Counted from the stretch's first letter, positions 51,705 through 61,901 are shown. The stretch is DNA of 64,000 nucleotides from Symbiodinium sp. CCMP2592 (GCA_905221615.1 CAJNDT010000957.1:1-64000), one strand, 5' to 3'. Translations and numbers: made by a program. The notes: generated by a model not told the origin, from the sequence alone.

Positions 51705-51759
51705 ATCTTCGGTGATGACCGCCACAGGGGCATCTAGTCAGGGTTTGGGGGTTTAGGGG

Positions 51760-51900
51760 GCGATTGCACAAGTCCTGATGCAAAAAGGGGCAAGAGGGTT
51801 TTTCCCCGGCAAGACTTCAAGAGGCCTGGATGCAAAAAGGGGCAAAAGGGTTCTGTGTAAAAGGGGTGGAACTTCATAGCCCGGATGCAAAAAAGGGTTC
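51760..51900 (+). repeat. Cluster of three GGATGCAAAAAGGG motifs
   Basis: GTCCTGATGCAAAAAGGGG (51773), GGCCTGGATGCAAAAAGGGG (51823) and CCCGGATGCAAAAAAGGG (51881) occur within 125 bp. Single copies lie near 979, 13541, 13833, 16447, 21085, 35163 and 54018. Confidence 0.75.
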
Positions 51901-52179
51901 AAGTTCAACCAGGATGATTGCTGAACCCGTTCTTGCCCTGCCCTGCGACCTTCTTCGGATGGGTGGGTCGATGATTTCAGGTGCAACCTCAGTCAAACGC
52001 CCATTCCCAGTCTAGAAACCCGAAGCCCCTAAGCATCGCAACAAGTCCACCAAGCCATTAACATCATCACAGAATGCCTTAGATCCACAGCAAGTCCCAA
52101 AATCTGAATCCGAAGGCTAGTAGGAGGCAACTCCGAAGTCTCACCCCATGCTAGGAGGTAGGATTGGCTAAACCTAAAG

Positions 52180-52228
52180 CCCTGGTTCAAACACAAGGGC
52201 GTCCATGTCATAGGCTGCGATGCCCGAA
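52180..52228 (+). CDS. Exon-like segment
   Basis: CTAAAG| then PWFKHKGVHVIGCDAR, ending near a GC. Compact and codon-like. The donor would be non-canonical. Confidence 0.4.
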
Positions 52229-52296
52229 GCTTCGCAAGCCCTGCCCCTCACCCTCACAGTTTTGGCTTGGAGGCATAACTGTCAACCCCTTGGCAG

Positions 52297-52334
52297 GCCC
52301 CGGCCGAGGTCCTAAACGCTACAAGTACGAAAAT
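52297..52334 (+). CDS. Short exon with consensus donor
   Basis: TTGGCAG| then PGRGPKRYKYEN|GTGAGT. Both splice borders are textbook. Basic, Gly-rich; could bind RNA (speculative). Confidence 0.5.
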
Positions 52335-52703
52335 GTGAGTCGAAATGGCTCAAGCTCTTTTCTACACTCCCCCTGTGGTCTGTCAGTCGTTTCAGTAGGA
52401 CACATGACAAAAAGCCTTTGTCTTACTATGTTGGACGTGTCTTCCAGAGAAGTGTGTCGGGATGGAAATTCCTTACAAGGCGTGTGCCATAAGCGGTCGC
52501 AGGTGTGGAAACCTACGAGCAGCTGAGGCCCGTTGGTGAGAAGGGCCTAAACTTCAATGGGTCCTCTTCCAGTGTTGTTCATTGAAACTTTTGCAGGGCA
52601 TGTCTGTCTCTGTGTGTGTGTGTGTGTGTGCGTGCACGTGTGCGGGGTGGCTGCGCGACAGCCGTGGAGTTATAAGCATTAGTCACGGCCCGTGGAGCCT
52701 AAT

Positions 52704-52875
52704 CATGATCAACCTCATCACCCTGTTCGTTGTCATCTTTGTCGCCATTCTCATCCGCATAAAATTTCAGAATGGTCAGGCTACCAATAGTACTCACATG
52801 GAACCTGCCAGGAATAGACCTTGTATCGATGCCGTGCGGGCTTGTCCTTGCGAAGTAGGAGGCACAAACTCCTGA
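52704..52875 (+). CDS. Short membrane protein or terminal exon
   Basis: ATGATCAACCTC opens MINLITLFVVIFVAILIRIK, a single membrane helix, followed by a polar tail ending CPCEVGGTNS, TGA: 56 residues. It might extend upstream in frame through a (TG)n tract, which is less likely to be coding. Confidence 0.4.
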
Positions 52876-53429
52876 AGTTGTGAACCCTTGCCCTTCGCGA
52901 GCATGAAGTATCTTACAGAAACCCTATTATATCCCCTCCAGCAACAAATATAAACTATATTACAGTGCAAGGCTAATAGGCTCGAAGTTCCTGCAAGATC
53001 CGAGCGCTGTGGGCAGGCAGCTTTGGCCGCCGCCGGCCTCCTTGAGACCGGGCTCGGTGGATCCGCAGGCAGCGGGCTAGGGCTTCAGTATTTTTGTCTG
53101 TTTTTGTTTTGTTTTGGGTCTCGGGAATCGTACAAGGTCTGTAGATGTATTAGAGGTTGATTTAGGCTTGTTTTTGTTGGGAGGTTTACGTGAAGCGTGT
53201 TTTTGGAAGGCTTTATAGGGTGTGTTTAGTTTGGGATTGAGAGGGTTGAAAGCGTTCTCCGAATTTGCACACGTGTATACTGCGAGAGTGTTTCGGGGGC
53301 TGCTGTAAGACATGATAGGGTTCTGCGGCTTTGATCAACAACAGGGCCTTGTTTCAGCATACGGGGTGATTTGGTCCCGTTAGAAATTCGGTTCCAGCGT
53401 TTCTCTGCCCTTTTGCAATTCTCGGAGTT

Positions 53430-53526
53430 TCAAGCTGTGGTACTGCAGCTCGAAAGAGAATTCCACTTTTCATGGAGCAGAGGGCTGGTGCATGAACGAC
53501 GGCGCATCTTAGCCCAATCGTGCAGG
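53430..53526 (+). CDS. Exon-like segment, two competing frames
   Basis: One frame reads FQAVVLQLEREFHFSWSRG. The other reads FKLWYCSSKENSTFHGAEG and stops at TAG. Both look coding-like; I cannot decide. Confidence 0.35.
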
Positions 53527-53749
53527 AGCTAGCTTCCCTGGGTTTTCGGTTCTACACGACGGAACAAAAACTGCAAATAAAAGTTGCGAAGAAACAAAAG
53601 ACAGGAGACGGAAACTCAACCCTCAACCCTGGACTTAGACTGCTACAGCCTCCAGACCCTAACATCCTAAGACCCGAAGACCCTAAGACTCCAAGCCGAA
53701 ATGCTAAACAGTGTCTGCTCCGGGAGCTCTTTATCCTGACAGCCCCAAC

Positions 53750-53857
53750 TTTGGGTACTGCCCCCACTCAGTAACAGCTGGATAATATTCATAATGCAGA
53801 TTAGGGCCTTAATAGCAGCACTATTATAGACTGTTAGTGTATGGGGGCAGTACCCAA
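53750..53857. mobile_element. MITE-like element, family O
   Basis: TTGGGTACTGCCCCCACTCA and GTATGGGGGCAGTACCCAA are inverted ends. Related copies: 27695-27797 and a degenerate one at 60060-60165. Confidence 0.75.
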
Positions 53858-53878
53858 CCCCAACCCTATCATTGCCAG

Positions 53879-53926
53879 GGAATCTCCGCCGCGCGAGCCC
53901 GAGCTGGTCCAGCGCTGTGTAGAATG
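53879..53926 (+). CDS. Exon-like segment
   Basis: TTGCCAG| then ESPPREPELVQRCVE, TG|GTTTTTTTT. Canonical borders, 48 nt. A family K fragment follows in the intron. Confidence 0.45.
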
Positions 53927-54072
53927 GTTTTTTTTGGTAGGATCCCCTAATATTATTTAAAGTATACTCCTTAATTAAGGGATAGTTTCAGGGAGTTTTT
54001 TAGGGCTTCGGGAGAATGAAGACCCGGATGCAGACAAAGGGTTTACGGAGTGATATGGATTTCATTCGGTAG

Positions 54073-54184
54073 GGTTGAATTCCGACGTCGGTTTCAAGCT
54101 GAAGATTTGGGAGGACGAACTCGGACTCTCATCGCTTGGCTCGACTGCGACGGCATCCTCGCTGGCATCGTCTCAAGTCCTAAT
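54073..54184 (+). CDS. Exon whose donor is supplied by a family C element
   Basis: CGGTAG| then VEFRRRFQAEDLGGRTRTLI and AWLDCDGILAGIVSSPN, then |GTAGGAACC. The GT is the start of the family C inverted repeat. An alternative frame (LKIWEDELGLSSLG) is also open but has less natural codons. Confidence 0.55.
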
Positions 54185-54336
54185 GTAGGAACCTGATTAA
54201 GAAACCCTGGCCATATGGCCCCCGAAATATTAGGATCCATATAGGGAGCCTTAGTAAAGACCCAAGGTTTCTTAATCTAGACCCCTTTAACGGAACCCTA
54301 CTAAAGACCCAAGGTTTCTTGATCAGGTTCCTACAT
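54182..54336. mobile_element. Family C element at an intron start
   Basis: ATGTAGGAACCTGATTAAGA at the left and TTCTTGATCAGGTTCCTACAT at the right. The right half carries an internal duplication of AACCCTACTAAAGACCC-AAGG. The right end contains ATCAG, a usable acceptor. Confidence 0.8.
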
Positions 54337-54493
54337 GACAACAATCCCCACAGCTGACCGAAGACCCGAAACGCCAAAACTCCGGAAACTTTGCCTGCTT
54401 TCGCGACTGGGATACTCGAAACACTAAAAGCCCTAAGCCACAAACCGAGAACCCACAAATCACAAACAGCAGAAACGTAGCAGAGACCGGTCG

Positions 54494-54556
54494 AAGAAAT
54501 CTTGTGCCGAGGCCTGCGACTTCTGCCACCGGCATGCGCTGAGGAGGCAAGGACTT
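54494..54556 (+). CDS. CxxxCxxCH exon-like segment
   Basis: The frame reads KKSCAEACDFCHRHALRRQ. The C-x3-C-x2-C-H spacing followed by basic residues recalls the C-terminal part of zinc-binding motifs common in dinoflagellate proteins, but too few ligands are visible to name one. Borders are uncertain. Confidence 0.4.
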
Positions 54557-54615
54557 CAAAAAAAGCTTTCGAAAAAGCCAACGACCCTAAAACGTCCAAC
54601 CCCCCTAAACCCTAA

Positions 54616-54637
54616 ATCGTAGCCATTTTGGCTCAAG
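54616..54637 (+). other. Dinoflagellate spliced-leader-like sequence (one mismatch)
   Basis: ATCGTAGCCATTTTGGC followed by TCAAG equals the conserved 22-nt dinoflagellate spliced leader (known consensus) except T for C at position 2. It follows CCCTAAACCCTAAA and is followed by CACATG, not by the donor GT of an SL RNA gene. This fits a relic carried back by a reverse-transcribed mRNA. Confidence 0.75.
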
Positions 54638-55093
54638 CACATGTTTCCGTTTAGTTCGGAGAGGTCGTGGTCCTGTGGGGTTCTACATATGGCTCATCCC
54701 TAGCTGGTCTGACTCACTGAACAGCCACCGTCCTACTTTACAAAAACGTCAAACTTGAACCTGACCACCAATCTGCAGTGAAGAGAATTTGGGGGGGCAT
54801 CGTTCCTTAGGGAGCCTCGTATCGCGTTGCTGTGGTCTTAACATCTTTCCACCCATTGATCCACCATGTGTACTACTTTGCAACCCCCTAATAACCTTCA
54901 CCACGCAACCCGGACCGCAGGACCACAGAGGGGGTATCTTCATAAATTCCTAATAAAACTCTATGAAACTTTCATAAAGTCTCTACGAAGCATCCGGAGA
55001 AGTTTGGGCTACTAGTCTCGTGCCTCTCTCGCTGAGCCTTCGGAAGACCGAGGATCCTGGAGTTCTGCATTTGGCAGTTCCTGAGCAAGGGCC

Positions 55094-55265
55094 ATGGACC
55101 CAACAGCGAACCAGCGCGAGGCTGCCGCTCGTCTGCAAGCTCTGGCAGCGCGGCATGGCGCGACAACCACTGCCGCCATCATTCCGCCACGGCGTCTCGA
55201 ATTCGTCGCACCCGTCCCGGCTGCACCAGCTACAGGGGCCCCAGCTGCTGCCAAGGTCCTGTCGA
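55094..55265 (+). CDS. Possible first exon (Ala/Pro-rich)
   Basis: GCCATGG opens MDPTANQREAAARLQALAA, RHGATTTAAIIPPRRLEFV and APVPAAPATGAPAAAK. GC-rich third positions and a good ATG context suggest a real N-terminal exon. The 3' edge is uncertain (GTCCTG at about 55256). It could also be a low-complexity frame. Confidence 0.4.
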
Positions 55266-55774
55266 ATCCATGTCGAATTCATGTGGCACGCCAAGCGGAA
55301 TGGGCGGGATGCCTCAAATCATACAGGTTTGAGAACAGGATGCGGCACAATCGTTCAACTACCGCCCGCTGGACAGACGGCCCTTCAGTGCATGTGAATT
55401 CCTGCTGCTGCATGTGGAAGCAGAGTGGCAATCTGTCCCAGGCTACACTGGCCGAGAACAGAGTTGAAAATATTTGGCGTGTAACTGCACGGGTATTTGA
55501 CCTTTTGAGTGATAGTGTCAGTATGACATTCTGCATGTGACTGCTATGGCAAGCCGAATTTACAGCACTGGAAGATGAGGAGACCGAAGACATGATGCAA
55601 GTCACTAAACACTGCTCGACGACTTGCATGACGGAATTTGCACCTTCATGGAGCTGCGTGAAGGAAGCGCTGGCTAGGCCCTAACTCCTGGGCGACACCT
55701 GTGCCTTTCTGGAGTTGCTTCTGGATTGCTGTTTTCTGGCGACAGTGAATGTTTGCATATACTGCGGACGAATT

Positions 55775-56108
55775 CTGGCGTATGGCAATCAGTGGTGGAG
55801 CAGCGTGTCCCATGCTATATTGGTTCTGGGATATCCTGTGAGGGAAGTCTTATGCATGCCGATGCATGTGAAAATATTCTGCATGTGACTGGTCCAGTGA
55901 ACCGCTGCTTGGAGTCTTCTGCATGACAATGGCAGTGCATGCTGGCGTATGGCAATCAGTGGTGGAGCAGCGTGTCCCATGCTATATTGGTTCTGGGATA
56001 TCCTGTGAGGGAAGTTTTATGCATGCTGATGCATGTGAAAATATTCTGCATGTGACTGGTCCGGTGAACCGCTGCTTGGAGTCTTCTGCATGACAATGGC
56101 AGTGCATG
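55775..56108. repeat. Tandem duplication of a 167-bp unit
   Basis: CTGGCGTATGGCAATCAGTG starts at 55775 and again at 55942; the two copies differ at only a few bases, so the duplication is recent. No open frame spans it. Confidence 0.9.
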
Positions 56109-56373
56109 CGTGCATGGTGCCCCCTTGGTGTTGTGCTGAGTGGAAGTAATGAAAACCTTGGGAGTTCGGGTAGTGAAGCCTTGGGAGAGAAGCTCGAGAT
56201 GCGATTCGGTTTCACACGTCTTCTGGGTGGCTGAACTAGGTCGTGGGGTGATAGTTGGTTTAGCGGTTGCCACTGTGGGAGACTGCTGTCAGTTGGAACC
56301 TGTGTTATGGTTGCTTACTTGGTGTTGGCTTGTTTCTGGTTTCGTCTGACAGCTGCCTGGCGAGTTACATGAG

Positions 56374-56430
56374 CTTGCTGGGTTGTTAACGAGATCGTCG
56401 AACCTACTTCTGCAGACCTTGCCAGGTTTT
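56374..56430 (+). CDS. Exon ending at a GTCCGAG intron motif
   Basis: CATGAG| then CWVVNEIVEPTSADLARF, T|GTCCGAGTGTGAG. 57 nt with both borders. The intron start matches that at 14516 over more than 20 bases. Confidence 0.5.
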
Positions 56431-57019
56431 GTCCGAGTGTGAGTGTCAAAAAAACCGTTAAAAGCCTAGGCGAGGTTCACAAGTCCCGGGGTCAGGCACA
56501 GATGGCCTACACCATCACGCGTTGGCGACAGCGAAACATTAACAGACAAGCCCTCCTATCCAAGCGCTGAACTGCACACTGCACTCCACTCCGCAGCCAT
56601 TTACTGCAGGAGCTTGCAGCCGCCTCCACACTGTACCCACAACTTGCAGCACAGCCGCACTCAAATATCACACGCATACGGCAAAATGCTCTCGTCATGC
56701 TCAAAAGAATTCCCTCCTCATGCAAGATCGAACGCCCATGCATTGCAGTCTACATGCAGTCAGCATCCACGTCCACGCAACCCCGTTGCTCGTACATACA
56801 CCAGATCCGGTCACACTCACTTTGGCAGGATGTCAGCTGTGAAGTTTGCATCTCGCACATATCAAGCAGCACAGCAGAAACGCATGGCACAACCATGACA
56901 GCTCGCAGTGAGACCGCTTCGGTGGTCTCTCGGTGTGCAGAGGTTCCATGTCCTCGTAGAGCATGTTCGCAGAGACCCAGCCACCAACAGATCATGCAAG
57001 CACCCCGGAGTGCCGCAAA

Positions 57020-57128
57020 TTCAGAATAAATTCCCATGCAGAATCCACAAATACCAGACACCATGCAGAATCATCCCAATGAATTCCAAACACGCAAAAT
57101 TCACAAATACCAGACACCATGCAGAATC
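57020..57128. repeat. Short direct repeats
   Basis: ACAAATACCAGACACCATGC and AGAATCAT recur at about 57048 and 57105, 57 bp apart, with a further CCATGCAGAATC just upstream (57034). Imperfect tandem duplication in non-coding sequence. Confidence 0.75.
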
Positions 57129-57478
57129 ATCTCAATTGTGCCCTGAACAGAAAACTGCCATGCAGGAAGTATGTACGTAGGCCCAGGCCATCCATAGGTC
57201 GTTCTGGCGTCCCCAGTGCACATTGTCACGCAGTCTCCCTCTGAGAGCCCTCCCAGGACTCCTATGCTCCCATATGTAACAAAGCCATCAGAGACTGTGC
57301 AGAAGTAGCATTGACTCACAGGCCCGCACACTGAATGTCGACCTTCATGTAGAGTGCAAGCCACCCATACTGCTGGCCCGCGTCAGGGTGTCTCAGCGTC
57401 AGCAGGCGACAAGCTCCCGAGAAAAGCGGATAGTCTTCCTAGAGCGTCCAGTCTAACGCGCCCAGATCAGAGCAGACT

Positions 57479-57916
57479 ATGGTCCTCTCGGTTCCGCTGC
57501 AGCGTGACCTTGTCATAACTCCAGATGGAAGTGACTTACAGCAGTGTCTCCTCGAAGTAGCTTGCCGTGTATCCCTGCAGAGAGTGCCATCGCATGCACT
57601 GTCGCGGGTTAGGGTTAACTATACCCGGGGACAGGGAGAGGGCGCTAATATAATCCCACGAACGGACGCGGTGATGGCGGGAAAGACACCGAGAGCTCTC
57701 CCTTTGCTCTGGGGGGTGGTAGGGCGGCCCCCTGCCCCATTTCCGCTTGGGATCTCGTTCAGCATGTGGAGCATGACAGGCCTGCCAGACTTGAAGCTAC
57801 GGGAGGTCACATGGGAACTCATTTCAGGCAGGCTTCAGTTTCGGCAACAGTCGCCAACTCAGAAACGACAAAGCGCTGGGCTAGAATCTAGGGAACAGCC
57901 TACGGAGGAGGGGTAG
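57479..57916 (+). CDS. 145-codon open frame, uncertain
   Basis: An ATG frame ending TAG; its latter part (MTGLPDLKLREVTWELISG and RLQFRQQSPTQK) looks coding, the earlier part less so. No domain is recognised. It lies opposite to the coiled-coil gene that follows. Confidence 0.3.
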   Translation: MVLSVPLQRDLVITPDGSDLQQCLLEVACRVSLQRVPSHALSRVRVNYTRGQGEGANIIPRTDAVMAGKTPRALPLLWGVVGRPPAPFPLGISFSMWSMTGLPDLKLREVTWELISGRLQFRQQSPTQKRQSAGLESREQPTEEG

Positions 57917-58398
57917 GTAGGGTACCAGAGGACATGCTAGCTTCAAACGTTGCAACCAAGCGCTTGGGGCTCCGGTATAACACCACTCTTCCGCCTAGAG
58001 GGTAGGGAGGAGGTTGGTTTGTTCAGGCCGGGCAGACAGAGTCCAAAGTCCAAAGTTGAGGTGCAGCACACTTTATCATGCAAACTCGCTCAGTGAAAGT
58101 GCAGCTGCCGACCGAAGATCATTCTTAAATTCTACACGCACAAATTCCAATTCACAAATTCGCAGGCACATGCGTTGGAATTCAGCGCTTGTACTGGCAC
58201 ATGCAACATGCTTAAATTCTCGTGGCCAGGCATGTGAAAAACACCGCTCTCGCCTACTGTACGTGTCATGCTACATCTTCAGTCGGAAAGGTCGCACCGG
58301 AATGGGGCAGCAGAGTCAGACGTGGAAGCTATGCACAGACCGCAGTATCAAACACTCGCATGTCACCATCCGGCACAACTACTCGCGCGCTGCTTCAT

Positions 58399-59166
58399 TT
58401 ACACTACATGTGCTCCTAGCATCTGCGAAAGAACTGCCCTCGGGATAAAGATGATCTTGCCGTCGGGGAGCGTGATGGGACACAGGTACCCTTGTCCCTG
58501 CCGGCTCATGACTGGCAACGACTCATCCAAGTTCAACATCATGGGGCCTTGTCCGCAAGAGGTAGGCACGCCCGCGGCCGCCGTGGGACCGGCGTTCGGC
58601 GGCGTCGGCTCAGCAGTGGGCGAGCGAGTGGTATGCTCCGCCCCCATAGCCTCGATCTCCTTCTGCACGGCGTCCAACTGTTCTTTGGTTGCCTCGAGGA
58701 GCCCCCTCAAAAAGTTGAGTTTATCTGGCAGATGTTCGCTGTCCCCCTGAATCCTGTCCAGGGACTGCTGTGCCCATCGCAGCTGCCCGCTCAAGTCTTT
58801 GAGCTGCTTGCTCAGGGCATAGGAAACGCCAGAAAGCTCCTTCTGCAGCTGCTCGAACCTCCCGTTCATGCCCGTCCCGAAGCTTTCCTGGTTTCGCTGC
58901 AAGGGAGAAACGAAGCGCTGGAGATCTCCATAGTCCTTCACCATCTTCTTGGCAATTCCGTCCAGGGCTGTAGTAGTGTTGAGCTTAGCCTCTTCCATTG
59001 CCGTCGAGATGGCACGAAGGGCATCTGAGATGTCCTTGTACTCCGTCCCCTCCAGTTTGGACCCCATTTTGGCAAAGGTCTGCTTCAGGTCCTCTTTGGC
59101 CCTTTGAACCGTCCGTTGGAGCTCCAGCTGGTGGCTTGCAAGGGTATTCCCCAAATTCGCATGCAT
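58399..59166 (-). CDS. Coiled-coil protein, 255 residues
   Basis: The first ATG of a long minus frame gives MHANLGNTLASHQLELQR. Residues about 10-175 are heptad-rich (AKEDLKQTFAKMGSKLE, KEQLDAVQKEIEAMG); 178-205 is a Pro/Thr/Ala linker (SPTAEPTPPNAGPTAAA); 209-255 is a compact C-terminal piece (LNLDESLPVMSRQGQGYLCP, LPDGKIIFIPRAVLSQML). The frame is open 28 codons further upstream, across a reversed GTCCGAGTGTGAG motif, so the start or an exon edge near 59170 is uncertain. It is intronless. It could be a retrogene, a terminal exon, or a structural (gag-like) protein of a mobile element; no family is recognised. Confidence 0.7.
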   Translation of the reverse strand: MHANLGNTLASHQLELQRTVQRAKEDLKQTFAKMGSKLEGTEYKDISDALRAISTAMEEAKLNTTTALDGIAKKMVKDYGDLQRFVSPLQRNQESFGTGMNGRFEQLQKELSGVSYALSKQLKDLSGQLRWAQQSLDRIQGDSEHLPDKLNFLRGLLEATKEQLDAVQKEIEAMGAEHTTRSPTAEPTPPNAGPTAAAGVPTSCGQGPMMLNLDESLPVMSRQGQGYLCPITLPDGKIIFIPRAVLSQMLGAHVV

Positions 59167-59284
59167 TGCATGAATTGTCCGAGTGTGAGTGCTGAAACCG
59201 TTAAAAGCCCACAACACACCCTGGACCCATGGTAAAGCCCGAAGCCTCAAGGCCCCAAGGACCGAAGCTCCACACTTCGGGCCA

Positions 59285-59379
59285 GGGGTCCCTTATTTTG
59301 GGGTCCTTAGAATAAGGATCCTACTATTTGGGGTACTATATTAGGGCCTATTAGGGTCCCCTATTTTCGGAATCTCCCC
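59285..59379. mobile_element. Family B element, left arm degraded
   Basis: GGGGTCCCTTATTTTGGGGT at the left and CCCTATTTTCGGAATCTCCC at the right around GGTCCTTAGAATAAGGATCC. A second copy 540 bp away (59822-59936) has better ends (TGGGAGTTT...AAACTCCCA). Confidence 0.7.
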
Positions 59380-59384
59380 TTCAG

Positions 59385-59474
59385 GCCCCTGCAACTCCTC
59401 TCCGTGGATGGCGGGCACTGCGCCCTCTGGCTGGAGCCTGCGGAGACTCAGCTTCGCTGGAGTGCTTGTTTTGT
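59385..59474 (+). CDS. Exon-like segment right after a family B element
   Basis: CTTCAG| then PLQLLSVDGGHCALWLEPAE and TQLRWSA. Phase-shifted alternative frames are open too, but this one has the most natural residues. The exit is probably before GTTTTG or GTCATT. Confidence 0.45.
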
Positions 59475-59821
59475 GGTCATTAGGGTTTAGGGATGTTCAG
59501 GGGTTTGGGGGTTTGTGGTTGTTCGCTGGCACACAATCCAAGCCCTCATGCTGAAAAAGGGGTTTAGTAGTTTTGGGATCAGGGTTTTTGGGTTGAGGGC
59601 TTTTGAGGTGGAAGGAGCCCTAACGACAGGGCGAAGGACACTGCCGAGGATATTTAACTCACGTTTTGCAGGCTTCTCGGGTCTGCTCCTTCTTACCCAT
59701 GACCTCCCTAAACCCCAAAACCCTAAACCCTAAACCGTAGCAAAGCAAAGCAAAGGGAGAGATGGAGAGGGAGAGAGGGGGAGCGGGGCGGAGGGAGAGA
59801 CCCCCGTAAGGGTATCAGATG

Positions 59822-59936
59822 TGGGAGTTTTTGTTTTTGTTTAGGGGGGTACCTTTTTTTAGGGTCCTTATCATAAGGATCCGTCCTACTATTTAGGGTA
59901 CCATATTAGGGTCCCCTCTTTTGGGAAACTCCCATG
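59822..59936. mobile_element. Family B element, second nearby copy
   Basis: ATGTGGGAGTTT at the left and AAACTCCCATGTGG at the right. The inner part GGTCCTTATCATAAGGATCC matches other family B copies. An exon-like frame (SEVSFQALFQASAFEAY) starts at 59941, directly after it. Confidence 0.75.
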
Positions 59937-60178
59937 TGGCTCCGAGGTGAGCTTCCAGGCGCTCTTCCAGGCATCAGCTTTCGAAGCCTACGATTTTCGG
60001 GTTGAGGATTTGCAAGATTCGGTACTAGGGTCTGTCTTCTAAGGTTTTGAAGCACTCTGGAGCAGCTAGGTCATAGTTAGTCATATCTATGGTATGATTG
60101 TACCTAGCCCTTAAGATGATGCCTAGTGTGGACTGTTACAGGGTGGGGGCAGAACCCAAAGCATGCCCGAACATATAG

Positions 60179-60240
60179 CCATTCCGCATGCGGTGTCGCT
60201 GGGAGCAGGATTTGGTCACCACGCGCCTGGCCTCCTATAG
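60179..60240 (+). CDS. Exon-like segment
   Basis: CATATAG| then PFRMRCRWEQDLVTTRLAS, Y, AG|GTGCGG. Both borders canonical, 62 nt. Confidence 0.5.
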
Positions 60241-60441
60241 GTGCGGGGAACATCTAGAGTTTTCGGGGTTCAGGTTTTTGGAATTGGGGATTGGTTTAGG
60301 CTATGCGTAGCCTAAACCCTAAACCCCTAAACCCTAAACCCCAAGTGCAAAAAGGTTTAGGCAGTGCTGTTTCCCATCTGATCGGCAGAGTCTGGGTTCA
60401 TGATGAGCTCTGGTGGCGCCTCGTGTGCCCGACTGAAGCCT

Positions 60442-60606
60442 AGTAGTAGAGTAGGCAACTTTTAACCTTTTTTGTGTAGTATAGTCCGTACCCTGCTATG
60501 CGGTCTTCGACCAGCCAAGTGGGAGCCAAAAATAGTCCCTACATAGTCCCTATATATCGAAAAAGGTTGACCTTTTTATAGTTCCCCATGATACCCGACA
60601 AGTAGG
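60442..60606. mobile_element. Family E element interrupted by about 50 bp
   Basis: GTAGTAGAGTAGGCAAC...GATACCCGACAAGTAGG is family E. After AGTATAGTCC it holds an extra segment (GTACCCTGCTATGCGGTCTT to CCAAAAATAG) absent from the copies at 2407 and 4470. The upstream frame DELWWRLVCPTEA ends two bases before its GTAGTAG. Confidence 0.7.
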
Positions 60607-61065
60607 GAGGGAGATTGTGGGAGAGGAAGGAACACTTGGCTGTGCATAAGACAAGATCAAATGAGACCTCAAGCCACCCTGCTGCCAATCCAACCTCTTA
60701 CTTGTAGCGAATCTGGGAGAAGAGGGGCGAAACAAAAAACAACAGAACAAAACTCCTGGCTGCCAAAGCCCCAATCCTTGTTCCGTTCCGCTAGCATCCT
60801 TGTTAAGGACAGGGATATAAGGGCCCCTAAAACTGCGCCAGGGAAGGGGAGTACTGCACATCCTTGATGGGGAACAGCTCCTTTGCGAAGCTCGAGATGC
60901 CCGGAGCTCAACCTTGGATAAATGTGGGTCGAATAGGGTTTAGGGTTTAGGGTTTAGGGCGAAGCTTTGGAAGCTTTGGGCAAGGCAGCGCAGTAGATGG
61001 TGATTCCGCCAAAATAAGAAACTAAGGCACCCGTCTTTAGGGATCATTGTCGCGAGGGTACTGAG

Positions 61066-61220
61066 GGTATATACTGGCACCGCTAGTTATCCGAAAGCGT
61101 GAGATTTCGAAAAACATCAGCAGACAAGGGCAGCGCCACGGCGAGGGCCTCGTCCCGGGAAATGTTTCCCACGCGCGCCACGACCAAGTCTCTTTAGACA
61201 TAACGATGGAAGCTGAATAG
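61066..61220 (+). CDS. Stop-bearing terminal exon
   Basis: After CTGAG the frame reads YILAPLVIRKREISKNISRQ, GQRHGEGLVPGNVSHARHD and QVSLDITMEAE, TAG at 61218-61220. Strong codon character; no ATG is needed. Closes the local plus-strand gene. Family unknown. Confidence 0.55.
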
Positions 61221-61901
61221 TTCAATTGGGGTTTGGGGTTTTGCGTTTAGGGTTCACAGCTCTCGTCAAATGTGCATTTGCGGCTTACGGGGGTTGGGGT
61301 TGATGAGGTCTTGGGCCTGGGGAGTTGGCGGCACATGCGTTCGAGTCTGCGGCATGCTCCAGGTCCAGCAACCAGCAGTACTTCAGCAGCTTGGCGTGAC
61401 AGCGTACTCTCGCCGCTCATCCAGCTGTTGTTGCTCTTACGACAGCGTGCCCGAAGGCTTTTGTCTATGTAGGGTGGGGTGAGCATGCACAAATGTGCAG
61501 TACACTGTAGTTAGAGGTTCCCTCAAATTCTTGCCGAACCATGTCTTGAAGCCCCCTGCCACGAAGCGTGAGGCAACAATCCCCTCTTCCGCAGTGCGGA
61601 CGTATTGGTGGCCCAGCAGCTTGTCTGCTCAAGAACTAAGCCTTACGTTCTACCATACCTACATAAACCCTTGAATCCAGCCCTATTCCCTATGCCCTAA
61701 ACGCAATTACTCTTGTGGAAACCCGCAAACCGTAAATCCGGAATGTGTGGAATCACATCACAATCCAAATCGTCAAATTGCCCCAAAGCACCTGAGCACG
61801 ACGTCCTGAGCTCAAAGCTTCAAAATCCCCTCACTTCCCTTCAAAGTTCTTAGCGCCAAATCCTCGAAGCCTTCTTCCCCTATAACACCCGAAGCCCTGA
61901 G

